Origin: Paludibacteraceae bacterium
GTDB lineage: Bacteria; Bacteroidota; Bacteroidia; Bacteroidales; Paludibacteraceae
DNA length: 64,000 bases
Reading direction: 5' to 3'
Assembly (NCBI GenBank): GCA_017551675.1
Contig: JAFZLC010000016.1
Location: forward strand, 17,579-81,578
A program made the position numbers and the translations under genes. The notes beneath the pieces were generated by a model. The model saw only the letters and a list, made by a program, of their open reading frames with translations, had not been told where the DNA came from and made no database searches. Of the stretch, positions 38,683-47,382 are shown piece after piece; within the stretch, counting starts at the first letter, position 1; the number at the start of each line of letters is the position of its first letter.

Positions 38683-39624
38683 ATGGAGAAGAACAGTAAG
38701 ATTTATGTGGCTGGTCACCGTGGCATGGTGGGTTCGGCCATCGTACGCGAATTGCAGCGTCAGGGGTATACTAATATCATCACCCGTACTCACAAGGAGT
38801 TGGATCTGATTCGTCAGGATCAGGTGGAGGCTTTCTTTGCGGCAGAGAAACCGGAGTATGTCTTTTTAGCAGCTGCCAAGGTGGGTGGTATCATTGCAAA
38901 CCAGTCGGCATTGGCCGATTTCATGTACGACAACATGATGTTGGAGATGAATGTGATTCATGCAGCATGGAAGAATGGTTGCAAGAAGTTGGAGTTCTTA
39001 GGTTCCTCCTGTATCTATCCGCGCATGGCACCTCAGCCTATGCCAGAATCTTGCTTGCTCACCTCTGCCCTGGAGAAGACCAACGAAGCGTATGCCTTGG
39101 CTAAGATCAGTGGCTTGAAATATTGTGAGTTCCTCAATCGCCAGTATGGTACTGATTATATCTCAGTGATGCCGACCAACCTCTATGGTCCGAACGACAA
39201 CTACCATCCAGAGCACAGTCACGTGCTCCCAGCCTTGATCCGTCGCTTCCACGAAGCTAAGGAGGCAGGTGTTGCGGAGGTGACCTGCTGGGGTGATGGC
39301 TCTCCATTACGTGAGTTTTTGTATGTCGACGATTTGGCCAATCTCTGTGTTTTCTTAATGAACAACTATAGTGGCAATGAAACCGTCAATGCAGGTACGG
39401 GAAAAGAGTTGACCATCAAAGAGTTGACTGAGTTGGTGGCTGATGTGGTAGGTTACAAGGGAGCTATCAAGTGGGATACCTCCCGTCCTAATGGTACGCC
39501 ACGAAAACTGTTGGATGTATCCAAGGCTGAGAAACTGGGCTGGAAATACAAAGTGGAGTTGAAGGATGGTATCCGTTTGGCTTACAAGGATTTCCTTGAG
39601 AATCCTATGCGAGCTGAGAGATAA
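38683..39624 (+). CDS. fcl: GDP-L-fucose synthase
   Basis: 313 residues, usual length. The SDR fold has the NADP-binding GHRGMVG (11-17), the GSSCIYP serine loop, and the catalytic pair Y137 and K141 in [10 protein letters not shown]. It converts GDP-4-keto-6-deoxymannose, made by Gmd (gene at 41613), to GDP-L-fucose by epimerisation and reduction. The substrate-specific region contains [10 protein letters not shown] and [16 protein letters not shown]. In Bacteroides GDP-fucose feeds surface polysaccharides and glycoproteins. Here fcl and gmd are separated by upxY and the phosphatase gene. Confidence 0.97.
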   Translation: MEKNSKIYVAGHRGMVGSAIVRELQRQGYTNIITRTHKELDLIRQDQVEAFFAAEKPEYVFLAAAKVGGIIANQSALADFMYDNMMLEMNVIHAAWKNGCKKLEFLGSSCIYPRMAPQPMPESCLLTSALEKTNEAYALAKISGLKYCEFLNRQYGTDYISVMPTNLYGPNDNYHPEHSHVLPALIRRFHEAKEAGVAEVTCWGDGSPLREFLYVDDLANLCVFLMNNYSGNETVNAGTGKELTIKELTELVADVVGYKGAIKWDTSRPNGTPRKLLDVSKAEKLGWKYKVELKDGIRLAYKDFLENPMRAER

Positions 39625-39770
39625 AAATCGCTTCTCGACTTGAATTGTTGAAACACCCTTCGCAAAGAAATTAAATTAAGTTTGGAAGTGTTGGAAATGA
39701 AATTATTAAGAGTTTGATTTACAAAATGATAGAGAGATAGTGAAACACTCTTGAAATTTTTGTTTTCTTC

Positions 39771-39802
39771 GTTGGATTTTTTTGATTTATTATATATCTT
39801 TG
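39771..39802 (+). promoter_or_regulatory. Bacteroides-type promoter of the polysaccharide locus (upxY)
   Basis: GTTG (39771-39774) is followed after 20 bases by an exact TATCTTTG (39795-39802). Transcription would begin near 39810, giving a leader of about 220 bases before upxY. No invertible-promoter repeats were recognised on its flanks. Confidence 0.65.
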
Positions 39803-40032
39803 CGACGATTGGATGGTGAGGTTCCTAACTGATCAGAGTTGAAGGGTTGAAGTATGCGTGGTCGTGTATTTTCCGATGATTCGAGGTGTTATCTTGATTG
39901 AGGTGTCAGAATAATATAGACGAACAGACTCTATGTGCTTTGTGCCGAGACTGCAACAGTTTTAGGACATGAGGGAGTGAGAGACTTGTTTCTCAGTGAA
40001 AGTGGTGAATTTATTAAAATCACCTAGGTGTA
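39803..40032 (+). promoter_or_regulatory. Long 5' leader of upxY
   Basis: This transcribed region has no open frame of note. It contains a CTGATCAG palindrome at 39829-39836 and a hairpin GGTGA-TCACC at 40004-40024 close to the start codon. In Bacteroides fragilis, UpxY proteins act on their own locus leader to let polymerase pass early termination; the same role is inferred here. No classical terminator was seen in the leader. Confidence 0.45.
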
Positions 40033-40584
40033 ATGATTGTAAAACAGAAAGGAATGGTTGACGTAAATAGAGAGTTTTGGTACGCTGTAAAGGTCTTTTA
40101 TGATAGAGTACCTGCGATGATCCCTTTCTTGTCGAACGACGGCATACAATATTACATTCCGATGCACGTGACTGAGACGACCAAGGATGGTCTTCCAACC
40201 TATTCTGAACGTCCACTTATCCCTTCTTTGATATTTATTCGTTGTGCTGTACCCTATTTTAGCACGTTGAAATCCACCTTTGGTGATAAATTTCAAGTGT
40301 ATTCGCATATAGAGACAAAACAACCACAACCGATTCCGGAGCATGAAATGAACACCTTTATGTTGGTTACATCAGCCAAGGATAAAGGACTTGAATTGCT
40401 CGATCCTTCATTCGATTATCGCATTGGCGATCGTGTTCGGGTGATCGACGGAATGTTCAAAGGCGCCGAAGGATATGTGCGTCGCATTAAAGGACGCAAG
40501 CGACTGATTGTCGCTGTCGAAGGCGTGGCGGTGGTGGTTACATCTTATATTCCGCAGGCGTTTCTGGAAAAATGTTGGGGATGA
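40033..40584 (+). CDS. UpxY-family transcription antiterminator (NusG-like)
   Basis: 183 residues. The N-terminal NGN domain starts FWYAVKVFYDRV, and the C-terminal KOW domain contains YRIGDRVRVIDGMFKGAEGY. Unlike housekeeping NusG (at 1-147) it belongs to the specialised paralogs that head polysaccharide loci in Bacteroides, where each promotes full-length transcription of its own locus. It has a long leader and a good promoter. The palindrome cluster between it and the phosphatase gene is unusual for an operon of this kind. Confidence 0.92.
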   Translation: MIVKQKGMVDVNREFWYAVKVFYDRVPAMIPFLSNDGIQYYIPMHVTETTKDGLPTYSERPLIPSLIFIRCAVPYFSTLKSTFGDKFQVYSHIETKQPQPIPEHEMNTFMLVTSAKDKGLELLDPSFDYRIGDRVRVIDGMFKGAEGYVRRIKGRKRLIVAVEGVAVVVTSYIPQAFLEKCWG

Positions 40585-40597
40585 TAGCGTGTTCCGC

Positions 40598-40777
40598 AGG
40601 GGCGAATATTTTTTCGCCCCTAGGAATACGTGAAACGCTGGCGCATCCCATTCCCCCCCCCATGCACGAACGGCGGCATGGAAACCACATCACCATGGGC
40701 GAATTGCCATTCGCCCCTACGGGAACGATTCCTAACGTAGGATGTGCATTTGTAAGGGCGAATGGCAATTCGCCCCA
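40598..40777. repeat. REP-like palindrome cluster 2 (upxY-cpsB gap)
   Basis: A variant copy with a longer loop lies at 40598-40621 (AGGGGCGAA with TTCGCCCCT). Full copies are at 40697-40716 and 40756-40775. Spacers share CATCACCATGGG and CTACGGGAA-type text with the other clusters; between them is a run of nine C residues (near 40656). The cluster fills the 216-base gap between upxY and the phosphatase gene inside an otherwise continuous operon. Confidence 0.88.
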
Positions 40778-40800
40778 TCTTGATAAAATCACCTTACCCT

Positions 40801-41487
40801 ATGTTCCTTGATGCATTTAAAAAAATCCCCTTATGGAGTTCCCAACAATTGGAGGGAAGCACCGATTATCACTCGCATATATTGCCGGGTGTGGATGACG
40901 GAGTGAGGGAGCTGAAGGTATCATTGTCTATACTTAGCTCGTTTGAGCGGATGGGGGTCAGCGATTTATGGTGCACCCCTCATATCATGGAGGATATGCC
41001 CAACACAACTGAAGATTTACGACGTCGGTTCGACGAGTTGCAGGCGGCATATCAAGGTTCCGTGTGTCTACACCTGTCGGCTGAGTATATGATGGATACG
41101 CTCTTCGTCACCCGTTTGGAGGCGAATGATTTACTGCCTTTGGGCGAGGCGGGTGATCAGTTGCTGGTCGAGACCTCCTATTTCAATCCGCCTAGTGATT
41201 TTGAGCAGTTGTTGGAGGAGATACAGAGCAAGGGTTACTTCCCGGTGTTGGCACATCCGGAGCGCTACACCTATATGGACGAGAAAGATTATAAAGAGCT
41301 GAAAAACAAAGGTATCCGTTTCCAGTTGAATCTCGGTTCGCTGGTGGATGTGTATGGCAAGACGGCACGTAAGAAGGCGGAGTGGATGTTGAAGATGGGC
41401 TTTTATGATATGCATGGAAGTGATATCCATTCACCCAGAATGTTGTCATCGGAGGCGAAGATTGCCAAGAACCTGAAAATAGTGTAA
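40801..41487 (+). CDS. CpsB/CapC-family tyrosine-protein phosphatase (PHP type)
   Basis: 228 residues from ATG 40801; an in-frame upstream start at 40762 lies within palindrome cluster 2. The PHP metal-binding motif is DYHSHILPGVDDG (D22, H24, H26, D32), with further ligands in CTPHIM, VLAHPERY and HGSDIH. These manganese-dependent enzymes remove phosphate from the tyrosine kinase (Wzc-like) that controls polysaccharide chain length. No Wzc-type kinase is present in the window. Confidence 0.93.
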   Translation: MFLDAFKKIPLWSSQQLEGSTDYHSHILPGVDDGVRELKVSLSILSSFERMGVSDLWCTPHIMEDMPNTTEDLRRRFDELQAAYQGSVCLHLSAEYMMDTLFVTRLEANDLLPLGEAGDQLLVETSYFNPPSDFEQLLEEIQSKGYFPVLAHPERYTYMDEKDYKELKNKGIRFQLNLGSLVDVYGKTARKKAEWMLKMGFYDMHGSDIHSPRMLSSEAKIAKNLKIV

Positions 41488-41529
41488 TGGTGGGTTTTCA
41501 GAATTCACCATTCAAATTTTATAAAGCCC

Positions 41530-41549
41530 CGTCTTTGGATTGAAAGACG
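41530..41549. other. Small hairpin before gmd
   Basis: CGTCTTT and AAAGACG form a perfect 7-bp stem around GGATTG, nested within a CCCC-GGGG pair. No T-run follows. Its role in the 125-base gap between the phosphatase gene and gmd is unknown. Confidence 0.4.
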
Positions 41550-41612
41550 CAAGTGGGGGAGTATAACAAGAGAAAAAAATAACGAAAAAAAATATTATAG
41601 GATTAAGCGTAT

Positions 41613-42749
41613 ATGTCAAAAAACATTGCACTCATCACTGGGGTAACCGGTCAGGATGGAAGTTTCCTGTCAGAATTTTTATTAGCGAAAGGATATGAAG
41701 TACACGGTGTGATTCGCCGTAGTTCTGTAGATTACAGAGAGAGAATCGCTCATTTGGAGGGAACGCCCTGTTTCCACCTGCATTATGCAGATATGACCGA
41801 TTCGATGTCGATGGTAAAATTGGTGGGTAAGGTAAAGCCCACAGAGATATATAACTTAGCTGCGCAGAGTCATGTGCAGGTGTCGTTCGACTCGCCTGAG
41901 TTCACCGCCGATGTAGATGCCGTGGGTGTCTTGAGGGTGTTGGAGGCTGTCAGAGCCTGTGGTTTGGAGCATACCTGTCGCATCTATCAAGCCTCCACGT
42001 CAGAGTTGTATGGTAAGGTGGAGGAGGTGCCACAGAATGAGAAGACGCCATTCCATCCCTATTCCCCTTATGCGGTGGCCAAGCTCTATGGCTATTGGAT
42101 AGTGAAGGAGTATCGCGAGGCCTACAATATGTATTGTTGTTCAGGTATCCTGTTCAATCATGAGAGTGAGCGACGAGGCGAGACCTTTGTGACGCGCAAG
42201 ATCACCTTAGCGGCAGCACGTATAGCGCAGGGAAAGCAAGATAAACTCTTCTTGGGTAATATGTCCTCGTTGCGAGATTGGGGCTATGCCAAGGATTATG
42301 TAGAGTGCATGTGGTTGATTTTGCAGCAGGAGAAACCCGAGGATTTTGTGATTGCGACGGGTGTTCAGCACTCCGTACGAGAGTTTGCCTATCAAGCCTT
42401 CAAAGCAGCCGGTATTGAGTTGAAGTTTGAGGGCGAGGGACTCTATGAGAAGGGAGTCTGTGTAGCGGTGACGCAACCCGTGATAGGCGTGAAGCCATCG
42501 GAGACGTTGGTAGGTAAGGTGTTGATAGAGGTGTCGGAAGACTTCTATCGTCCGACGGATGTTGTGAATCTATGGGGAGACCCAACGAAGGCGAAGACCA
42601 AGTTAGGATGGAATCCGCAGACCACCACGTTCGACCAGTTGGTAGAGATCATGGTGAAGTATGATATGCAGAAGGTAGCCGCCGATAGTGTAGCCTCTAC
42701 GGTTCGTACGAATTTGGCGGAATATTTGGAGAAAGGGGTGGTGCTTTAG
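41613..42749 (+). CDS. gmd: GDP-mannose 4,6-dehydratase
   Basis: 378 residues, usual length. The SDR fold has GVTGQDG (10-16), the STSELYG loop (129-134 region) and the catalytic Y153 and K157 in YAVAKLYG. The GDP-mannose-specific signature is [16 protein letters not shown]. It oxidises and dehydrates GDP-mannose to GDP-4-keto-6-deoxymannose, the precursor of GDP-fucose (via Fcl, gene at 38683). It ends 3 bases before palindrome cluster 3 and is the last conserved gene before the variable cassette. Confidence 0.97.
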   Translation: MSKNIALITGVTGQDGSFLSEFLLAKGYEVHGVIRRSSVDYRERIAHLEGTPCFHLHYADMTDSMSMVKLVGKVKPTEIYNLAAQSHVQVSFDSPEFTADVDAVGVLRVLEAVRACGLEHTCRIYQASTSELYGKVEEVPQNEKTPFHPYSPYAVAKLYGYWIVKEYREAYNMYCCSGILFNHESERRGETFVTRKITLAAARIAQGKQDKLFLGNMSSLRDWGYAKDYVECMWLILQQEKPEDFVIATGVQHSVREFAYQAFKAAGIELKFEGEGLYEKGVCVAVTQPVIGVKPSETLVGKVLIEVSEDFYRPTDVVNLWGDPTKAKTKLGWNPQTTTFDQLVEIMVKYDMQKVAADSVASTVRTNLAEYLEKGVVL

Positions 42750-42750
42750 T

Positions 42751-42862
42751 AGGGGCGAATTGCTATTCGCCCGTACGTAGGGGCGAATGACAATTCGCCC
42801 ATGGTGATGAGGCCTTCGACGTTTGGTTCTTTTTTCAACATGGGGCGAATTGCTATTCGCCC
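42751..42862. repeat. REP-like palindrome cluster 3 (after gmd)
   Basis: Full palindromes at 42753-42772, 42781-42800 and 42843-42862. The first two are only 8 bases apart. The spacer between the second and third (ATGGTGATGAGGCCTTCGAC, then GTTTGG) matches the reverse complement of part of cluster 1. The first begins 4 bases after the gmd stop. No gene is seen in the 269-base gap to the AlbA_2 gene. Confidence 0.9.
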
Positions 42863-43018
42863 GTACGAGGCCTCCATGCCGTCATTCCCCCATCCACATG
42901 AGACATTGCAGAAAGTCTTAAACAGATATAGCCCAGAACATATGTTATTTCAATATTGAGAATGGGAAAGAAAAAGATTATACCTATTTAGCAGTGGAAT
43001 AAATAAAACAGAAAAAAT

Positions 43019-44389
43019 ATGCTACCCGTAAAAGAGGATTTAAGGACAGAGTTTAAACAGTCGTTTACTGACGATGTGATAGTTGCGCTTGTGGCGTTTG
43101 CAAACGCTAAAGGTGGCAAGGTCTATGTTGGTGTGTGTGACGATGCTTCTGCGTGCGGCGTGACAATTGGCAAAGAAACGGTTCAAAAATGGTTGAATGA
43201 CATAAAGCAAAAGACAGAGCCTTCGATAATTCCCGATGTTGAAATTGTTGAAATCCAACAAAAGGAGATTGCGGTTTTGTCGGTTCAAGAATATCCAGTA
43301 AAGCCTGTCGCAATGAAAGGTAGGTTTTATATAAGATATAACAATTCTAATCATTTGCTGTCAGCCACCGAAATATCAGACTTGATACTACAAACCCGAA
43401 ACATTTCGTGGGATTCGTATCCGGCGACGAATGTTACGTTGGACGACCTGTCGGAAGAGACAATCCAAAAATTCTTGAATCGCGTGAAAGAGTCGGGACG
43501 TTTTTCGTTGGACGGGCGCGATTGGAAAGAAAACCTTCGCAAGATACGCCTTCTTGATGGAGATACGCCCACAAATGCCGCATATTTGTTGTTTGGAAAA
43601 GGCAATGTCGGTTGCAACGTTCATATAGGTCGTTTCAAAACTGCATCCATAATCATTGACGACAAGATGCTGAACTGCAATTTGTTTGAAGCGGTAGAGC
43701 AAACTATCAAATTCATCACTTCGTGGCTAAAAGTAGCTTTTGAAATAACTGGCGAATCCACTCAGCGCACGGAGATTTTTGAATATCCCCGCACTGCCAT
43801 AAGGGAGCTTGTTTTGAATACTGTGATACATCGTGACTATATGAGTCCAATGGACGTTCAAATCAAAATCTTTGACCAAAAGATAACATTTTTCAGTCCT
43901 GGCGAGTTATATGGAAATCAAACCGTTGCTGCTCTCAAGACAGATGATTACCAGGCATATACACGCAATAAACTCATTGCGGAGGCATTTTATCTGACGG
44001 CTGACATCGAAAAATATGGAACGGGGTTCGCCCGCATACGCAAGGCAATTGCGGAGTATCCGACGATGAAGTTTTCATTTGAGGAGATGCCGAAGGCGTT
44101 TTTGGTGTCATTAAGTTACGACAAGCAGTTACAAAATACAAAAACTGCCGTGAATGACCTAGAAAATGTTATAGAAAATGTTACAGAAAATGTTACAGAA
44201 AATGTTACAGAAAGAGCAAGTTTATTATTGATAGAGATAAAAAACAATCCCTTTATAACAACATCAGAATTAGCTGAAAAATTAAATATAACAAGGATGA
44301 CGGTTCATAGGGATTTGGGAAAACTAAAAAAATCAGGTGTAATAGTTCGCATCGGTCCTGATAAAGGCGGACACTGGGAGGTCAAGTAG
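43019..44389 (+). CDS. AlbA_2-domain ATP-binding protein with C-terminal HTH
   Basis: 456 residues. An N-terminal Schlafen-like AlbA_2 domain (about 5-120: RTEFKQSF, ALVAFANAKGGKVYVGV) is followed by an HATPase_c_4 region (about 250-370: RELVLNTVIHRDY, YGTGFARIRKAI). After four tetrapeptides (ENVI, then ENVT three times; 382-397) comes a winged HTH (415-440: TTSELAEKLNITRMTVHRDL). Proteins of this type are called putative transcriptional regulators; the biochemical role is not established. It lies between palindrome clusters 3 and 4 and is AT-rich, suggesting transfer. Confidence 0.88.
   Translation: MLPVKEDLRTEFKQSFTDDVIVALVAFANAKGGKVYVGVCDDASACGVTIGKETVQKWLNDIKQKTEPSIIPDVEIVEIQQKEIAVLSVQEYPVKPVAMKGRFYIRYNNSNHLLSATEISDLILQTRNISWDSYPATNVTLDDLSEETIQKFLNRVKESGRFSLDGRDWKENLRKIRLLDGDTPTNAAYLLFGKGNVGCNVHIGRFKTASIIIDDKMLNCNLFEAVEQTIKFITSWLKVAFEITGESTQRTEIFEYPRTAIRELVLNTVIHRDYMSPMDVQIKIFDQKITFFSPGELYGNQTVAALKTDDYQAYTRNKLIAEAFYLTADIEKYGTGFARIRKAIAEYPTMKFSFEEMPKAFLVSLSYDKQLQNTKTAVNDLENVIENVTENVTENVTERASLLLIEIKNNPFITTSELAEKLNITRMTVHRDLGKLKKSGVIVRIGPDKGGHWEVK
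44162..44209 (+). repeat. Four 12-bp tandem repeats inside the AlbA_2 gene
   Basis: The unit GAAAATGTTACA (first copy GAAAATGTTATA) occurs four times in frame and encodes [16 protein letters not shown] at the junction between the ATPase-like and HTH domains. Because 12 is a multiple of 3, gain or loss of a unit changes linker length but not the frame. Confidence 0.95.
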
Positions 44390-44423
44390 ACGCACGACTG
44401 TGCAGTGAACCCCTGGTTGTGGG

Positions 44424-44535
44424 GGGCGAATTGCTATTCGCCCGTACGTACTGGAATGGCACCCTAACGTATGATGCGCACATTGTATGGGCGAATGGCT
44501 ATTCGCCCATGGTGATGTGGCCTCCATACACGTCC
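44424..44535. repeat. REP-like composite cluster 4 (with shared 112-base unit)
   Basis: Full palindromes at 44424-44443 and 44489-44508 bracket a spacer containing GGAATGGCACCCTAACGTAT and GCGCACATTGTATG, and are followed by CATGGTGATGTGGCCTCC. The same order and nearly the same sequence recur at 44998-45100, so this is a composite element rather than a lone palindrome. It ends at the first recognisable codons of the truncated AlbA_2 remnant. Confidence 0.9.
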
Positions 44536-44536
44536 A

Positions 44537-44983
44537 AGGAATAAAAATATTGCAACAGTCTTTTATCAGGCTGGCTTTATAGAGTCGTGGGGACGCGGGT
44601 TCGACAAGATTCGTAATGGATTTGCAGCCGCAAATTTACCAATGCCTTTGTTTGAAAGCAAGTTTGGTGGATTACAGGTTACTATTCAACGTCCTGACCA
44701 AAATACAAACAGTACAAGTAACAGTACAAGTAATAGTACAAGTAACAGTACAAGTAAACAAGTGCTCAGGTTGTTGAATATTTTAACAGAGGATATGTCA
44801 ATACAAAGAATGATGAAGGTTCTTAAATTGTCTAGTCGCCCGATGTTCATTTCCAATTACCTGAATCCAGCAACATCAGCTGGTTTAGTGGAGATGACAC
44901 AGCCAGATTCTCCCAAAAGTCCGACTCAAAAATATCGTTTGACGATAAGGGGAAAAATGGTGTTGGAATCAAATACAAATTGA
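44537..44983 (+). pseudogene. 3' fragment of a second AlbA_2/HTH gene
   Basis: In one frame from 44537 the DNA reads RNKNIATVFYQAGFIESWGR, then GFDKIRNGFAAANLPMPLFE, which aligns with RNKLIAEAFY and YGTGFARIRKAI of the intact gene at 43019. Four NSTS tetrapeptides follow (44708-44755) and then an HTH-like tail ending ESNTN. The first 300 or so codons are missing; the fragment begins where palindrome cluster 4 ends. An ATG at 44642 could start a 113-residue protein, but it would lack the ATPase-like core. Clearly a remnant. Confidence 0.85.
44708..44755 (+). repeat. Four 12-bp tandem repeats inside the AlbA_2 remnant
   Basis: The unit AACAGTACAAGT (one copy AATAGTACAAGT) occurs four times in frame and encodes NSTS four times, at the same place relative to the HTH as the ENVT repeats of the intact gene. 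The sequence is unrelated to the ENVT unit. Confidence 0.95.
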
Positions 44984-44997
44984 TGGAATGGCACTGG

Positions 44998-45110
44998 GGG
45001 CGAATTGCTATTCGCCCGTACGTATGGGAATGGCACCCTAACGTATGATGCGCACATTGTATGGGCGAATGGCAATTCGCCCATGGTGATGTGGCCTCCA
45101 TGCCTTCATA
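44998..45110. repeat. REP-like composite cluster 5
   Basis: Full palindromes at 44998-45017 and 45063-45082 flank the same spacer as cluster 4 (GGAATGGCACCCTAACGTAT and GCGCACATTGTATG), followed by CATGGTGATGTGGCCTCC. The distance between palindrome starts is 65 bases in both clusters. It begins 15 bases after the stop of the AlbA_2 remnant, so the remnant is bracketed by two near-identical elements. Confidence 0.9.
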
Positions 45111-45193
45111 CGCGCATGGACGTGACAATGTTCCGCAACGTGATGGTGCATGCCACAGTTGAAAGACATATATAACCCTAAAACTTTATTGAT

Positions 45194-45280
45194 AGCCCTG
45201 TAAGGGCGCCATATCATAGACAGGGGTGTGAACCCCTGGTAGAATGACGAGGGTGACCGAAGCCCTGTAGGGGCGAAACA
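45194..45280. repeat. Direct repeat AGCCCTGTA-GGGCG with internal hairpin
   Basis: AGCCCTGTAAGGGCG (45194-45208) and AGCCCTGTAGGGGCG (45261-45275) flank a hairpin CAGGGGT-GTGA-ACCCCTG (45221-45238). The sequence GAACCCCTGGT also occurs at 44408-44417, next to cluster 4. This is a second, distinct repeat family in the same gap; dispersed sequences of this style occur in Bacteroidales genomes. Nothing coding is seen from 45111 to 45303. Confidence 0.75.
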
Positions 45281-45303
45281 ATAATAATTAAATCAAAAAC
45301 CAG

Positions 45304-45477
45304 ATGTCCTCATCTACTTCGCGTATAGCGAAAAACACACTATTCCTATACTTCCGCATGCTCCTAACGATGGGAGTGACGCTATATACAAGCCGCGTCA
45401 TATTGAATGCCCTTGGTGTGGAAGATTATGGAATCTACAATGTGGTTGGTGGGGGAGTAACGGCAATCGGAATATAA
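45304..45477 (+). pseudogene. Truncated flippase (Wzx) stub
   Basis: 57 codons from ATG to TAA. The product (SRIAKNTLFLYFRMLLTMGV, then LYTSRVILNALGVEDYGIYN) is closely similar to the start of the intact flippase at 47383 (KRIAKNTLFLYFRMFLIMGV). It ends at the conserved VVGGGVTAIGI, after which a stop and unrelated sequence follow. It is the 5' remnant of an older flippase cut off when the present cassette arrived. Its third-position bases are richer in G+C than in the intact copy. Confidence 0.88.
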
Positions 45478-45536
45478 ATAATTTCGGCTGTTCATTACAT
45501 AGTGGTTGCATTAAATAATGGATAATAATATACCAA

Positions 45537-47372
45537 ATGATTTCTATTAAAGACAAAACCGATTGTTGTGGCTGTAATGCCTGTGGCGATGTCTGCAACA
45601 AAAATGCTATAACTTTCAAGATAGATATCGAAGGCTTTTGGTATCCTGAGGTCGATAAGGATAAATGTAACAATTGCGGATTGTGTGAGAAGGTGTGTCC
45701 TATTATCAATATTAAGGAACTAAAAAAGAATGATTCCGATAAACCCTTACATACTATTGCCGCTATAAATAAAAATATGAAGGTGCGTTGGGATAGTACG
45801 TCTGGTGGCGCTTTTTCTGCACTTTCAGAGGTGATGTATGCACAAGGAGGCTATGTTTCAGGAGCATTGTACAATGAAGATTTTAGTGTCAGAAATTTTG
45901 TGAGCAACAATCACGAGGATTTGGAAAAACTTAGAAGTTCAAAGTACTTACAAAGTAATGCCGAAGGACTTTATTCTGAGATAAGGATGTTGTTGAAAAA
46001 TGGAGAAAAAGTGCTTGCCTGTGGAACTCCATGCCAAATGGCTGCATTAAGAAGTTTTCTGCAAAAAGAGTATGATAATCTTATAATCGTTGATTTTATT
46101 TGTCGTGGTGTCAATTCTCCAAAAGTTTACCGAGCATATCTTGATTCACTGGAAAAGAAATACAATAGCAAAGTCGTTTATGTCAAGGCAAAAAATAAAG
46201 AATTAGGATGGCGAAATCTAACTCGTAAGGTAACTTTTGCCAACGGACAATCGTATTACGGCGTATATATGGATGACGATTTTCGTCGGGGCTATCATAC
46301 AAATGTATTTTGTAGACCTTCCTGCTATGATTGCAAGTTCAAAGGATTTCCGCGTATTGCAGATATTACGATAGCTGATTATTGGGGAATAGAAAAAGTT
46401 GACAAAAATCTCGACAATAATATTGGAACGTCAATGATTCTACTGAACTCCAAGAAAGGAGAAACTTATTTTGAAAAGGTTAAGGATTACATTGAGTATA
46501 AAGAAACTCCGTTTGAATCAATATTAGGTGGCAACATAGCCCTTAGAAAGTCAATAGAACCTGCAAAAATCGATAGAAAGGCTTTTTTTGAAGATCTTGA
46601 AGCACATGGTTTTGATTTTGTTACTCAGAAATATTATCCGCTAAACAAAAAAAATAAAAACGGAATAAAATACCATTTGAAATCAATAGTCAAACAATAC
46701 ATTTCATTGTATAGAGCAATCGGTTTAAATCCTATTACGTGGGCAAAGTTTATCAAAGTCAATTTCAGAAAAAACACTTCTTGTAATTTCAAAGAAGGTA
46801 AATACATAATAACTAAGAAAAGTGCTGTTTTTGACTTGCATCCTTCTGCAAAAATATTGATAGACGCACCTTTTATTTATGGCAACAATCCTGTTAAAGG
46901 TATGACAATGCCCACTTGTCTGAGAATGGAAGCCAATACAACACTCGAAATTCATGATGGTCCTCTGACTCGATACGGAAAAGGTGCGTACAATTTACGT
47001 TATGACGCTTATATAGAGGTCGTTAACGGCGGGCATCTGACAATTGGACAAGGAGCTGCTAATGTTGGATTAACAATAATGTGTGCGAAGGAGGTGTCCA
47101 TTGGCAATGGTGTTCGTATTGGCAGGAATGTTTCTATTAGGGATTGGAATGGTCCTCACGTTATAATAAACGATACGTATAAAAATCATGCTCCTGTACG
47201 GATAGAAGACCATGTCTGGTTGTGTACGGGATGTACAATAATGCCAGGGGTTACAGTGGGGGAAGGTTCTGTTGTTGCCGCTAATGCAATGGTTACAAAA
47301 AATGTCCCTCCTCATTCGCTTGTAGGTGGTTCGCCAGCCAAAGTACTGAAGGAAAACATTGAGTGGTATTAA
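45537..47372 (+). CDS. Ferredoxin/FrhB-like protein fused to hexapeptide acyltransferase
   Basis: 611 residues. Two 4Fe-4S motifs are at C10-C13-C16-C20 and C44-C47-C50-C54. The middle part matches the FrhB/FdhB C-terminal domain (LACGTPCQMAALRSFL, VDFICRGVNSPKVY, RIADITIADYWGIEK). The last 170 or so residues are a left-handed beta-helix acyltransferase (VSIGNGVRIGRNVSI, then HVWLCTGCTIMPGVTVGEGS and AKVLKENIEWY). FrhB-like proteins in polysaccharide loci have no settled function; fusion to an acyltransferase suggests modification of a sugar in the same unit. It is the first gene of the AT-rich cassette. Confidence 0.88.
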   Translation: MISIKDKTDCCGCNACGDVCNKNAITFKIDIEGFWYPEVDKDKCNNCGLCEKVCPIINIKELKKNDSDKPLHTIAAINKNMKVRWDSTSGGAFSALSEVMYAQGGYVSGALYNEDFSVRNFVSNNHEDLEKLRSSKYLQSNAEGLYSEIRMLLKNGEKVLACGTPCQMAALRSFLQKEYDNLIIVDFICRGVNSPKVYRAYLDSLEKKYNSKVVYVKAKNKELGWRNLTRKVTFANGQSYYGVYMDDDFRRGYHTNVFCRPSCYDCKFKGFPRIADITIADYWGIEKVDKNLDNNIGTSMILLNSKKGETYFEKVKDYIEYKETPFESILGGNIALRKSIEPAKIDRKAFFEDLEAHGFDFVTQKYYPLNKKNKNGIKYHLKSIVKQYISLYRAIGLNPITWAKFIKVNFRKNTSCNFKEGKYIITKKSAVFDLHPSAKILIDAPFIYGNNPVKGMTMPTCLRMEANTTLEIHDGPLTRYGKGAYNLRYDAYIEVVNGGHLTIGQGAANVGLTIMCAKEVSIGNGVRIGRNVSIRDWNGPHVIINDTYKNHAPVRIEDHVWLCTGCTIMPGVTVGEGSVVAANAMVTKNVPPHSLVGGSPAKVLKENIEWY

Positions 47373-47382
47373 CAAATGTGCA

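Noticed and set aside
39795..39802. Invertible promoter before upxY
   Set aside because: No inverted repeats flanking the promoter and no invertase gene were recognised, unlike the phase-variable Bacteroides capsule loci.
44162..44209. Frame-shifting phase variation by the 12-bp repeats
   Set aside because: The unit is a multiple of three, so copy changes alter the linker length only and cannot switch the gene off.
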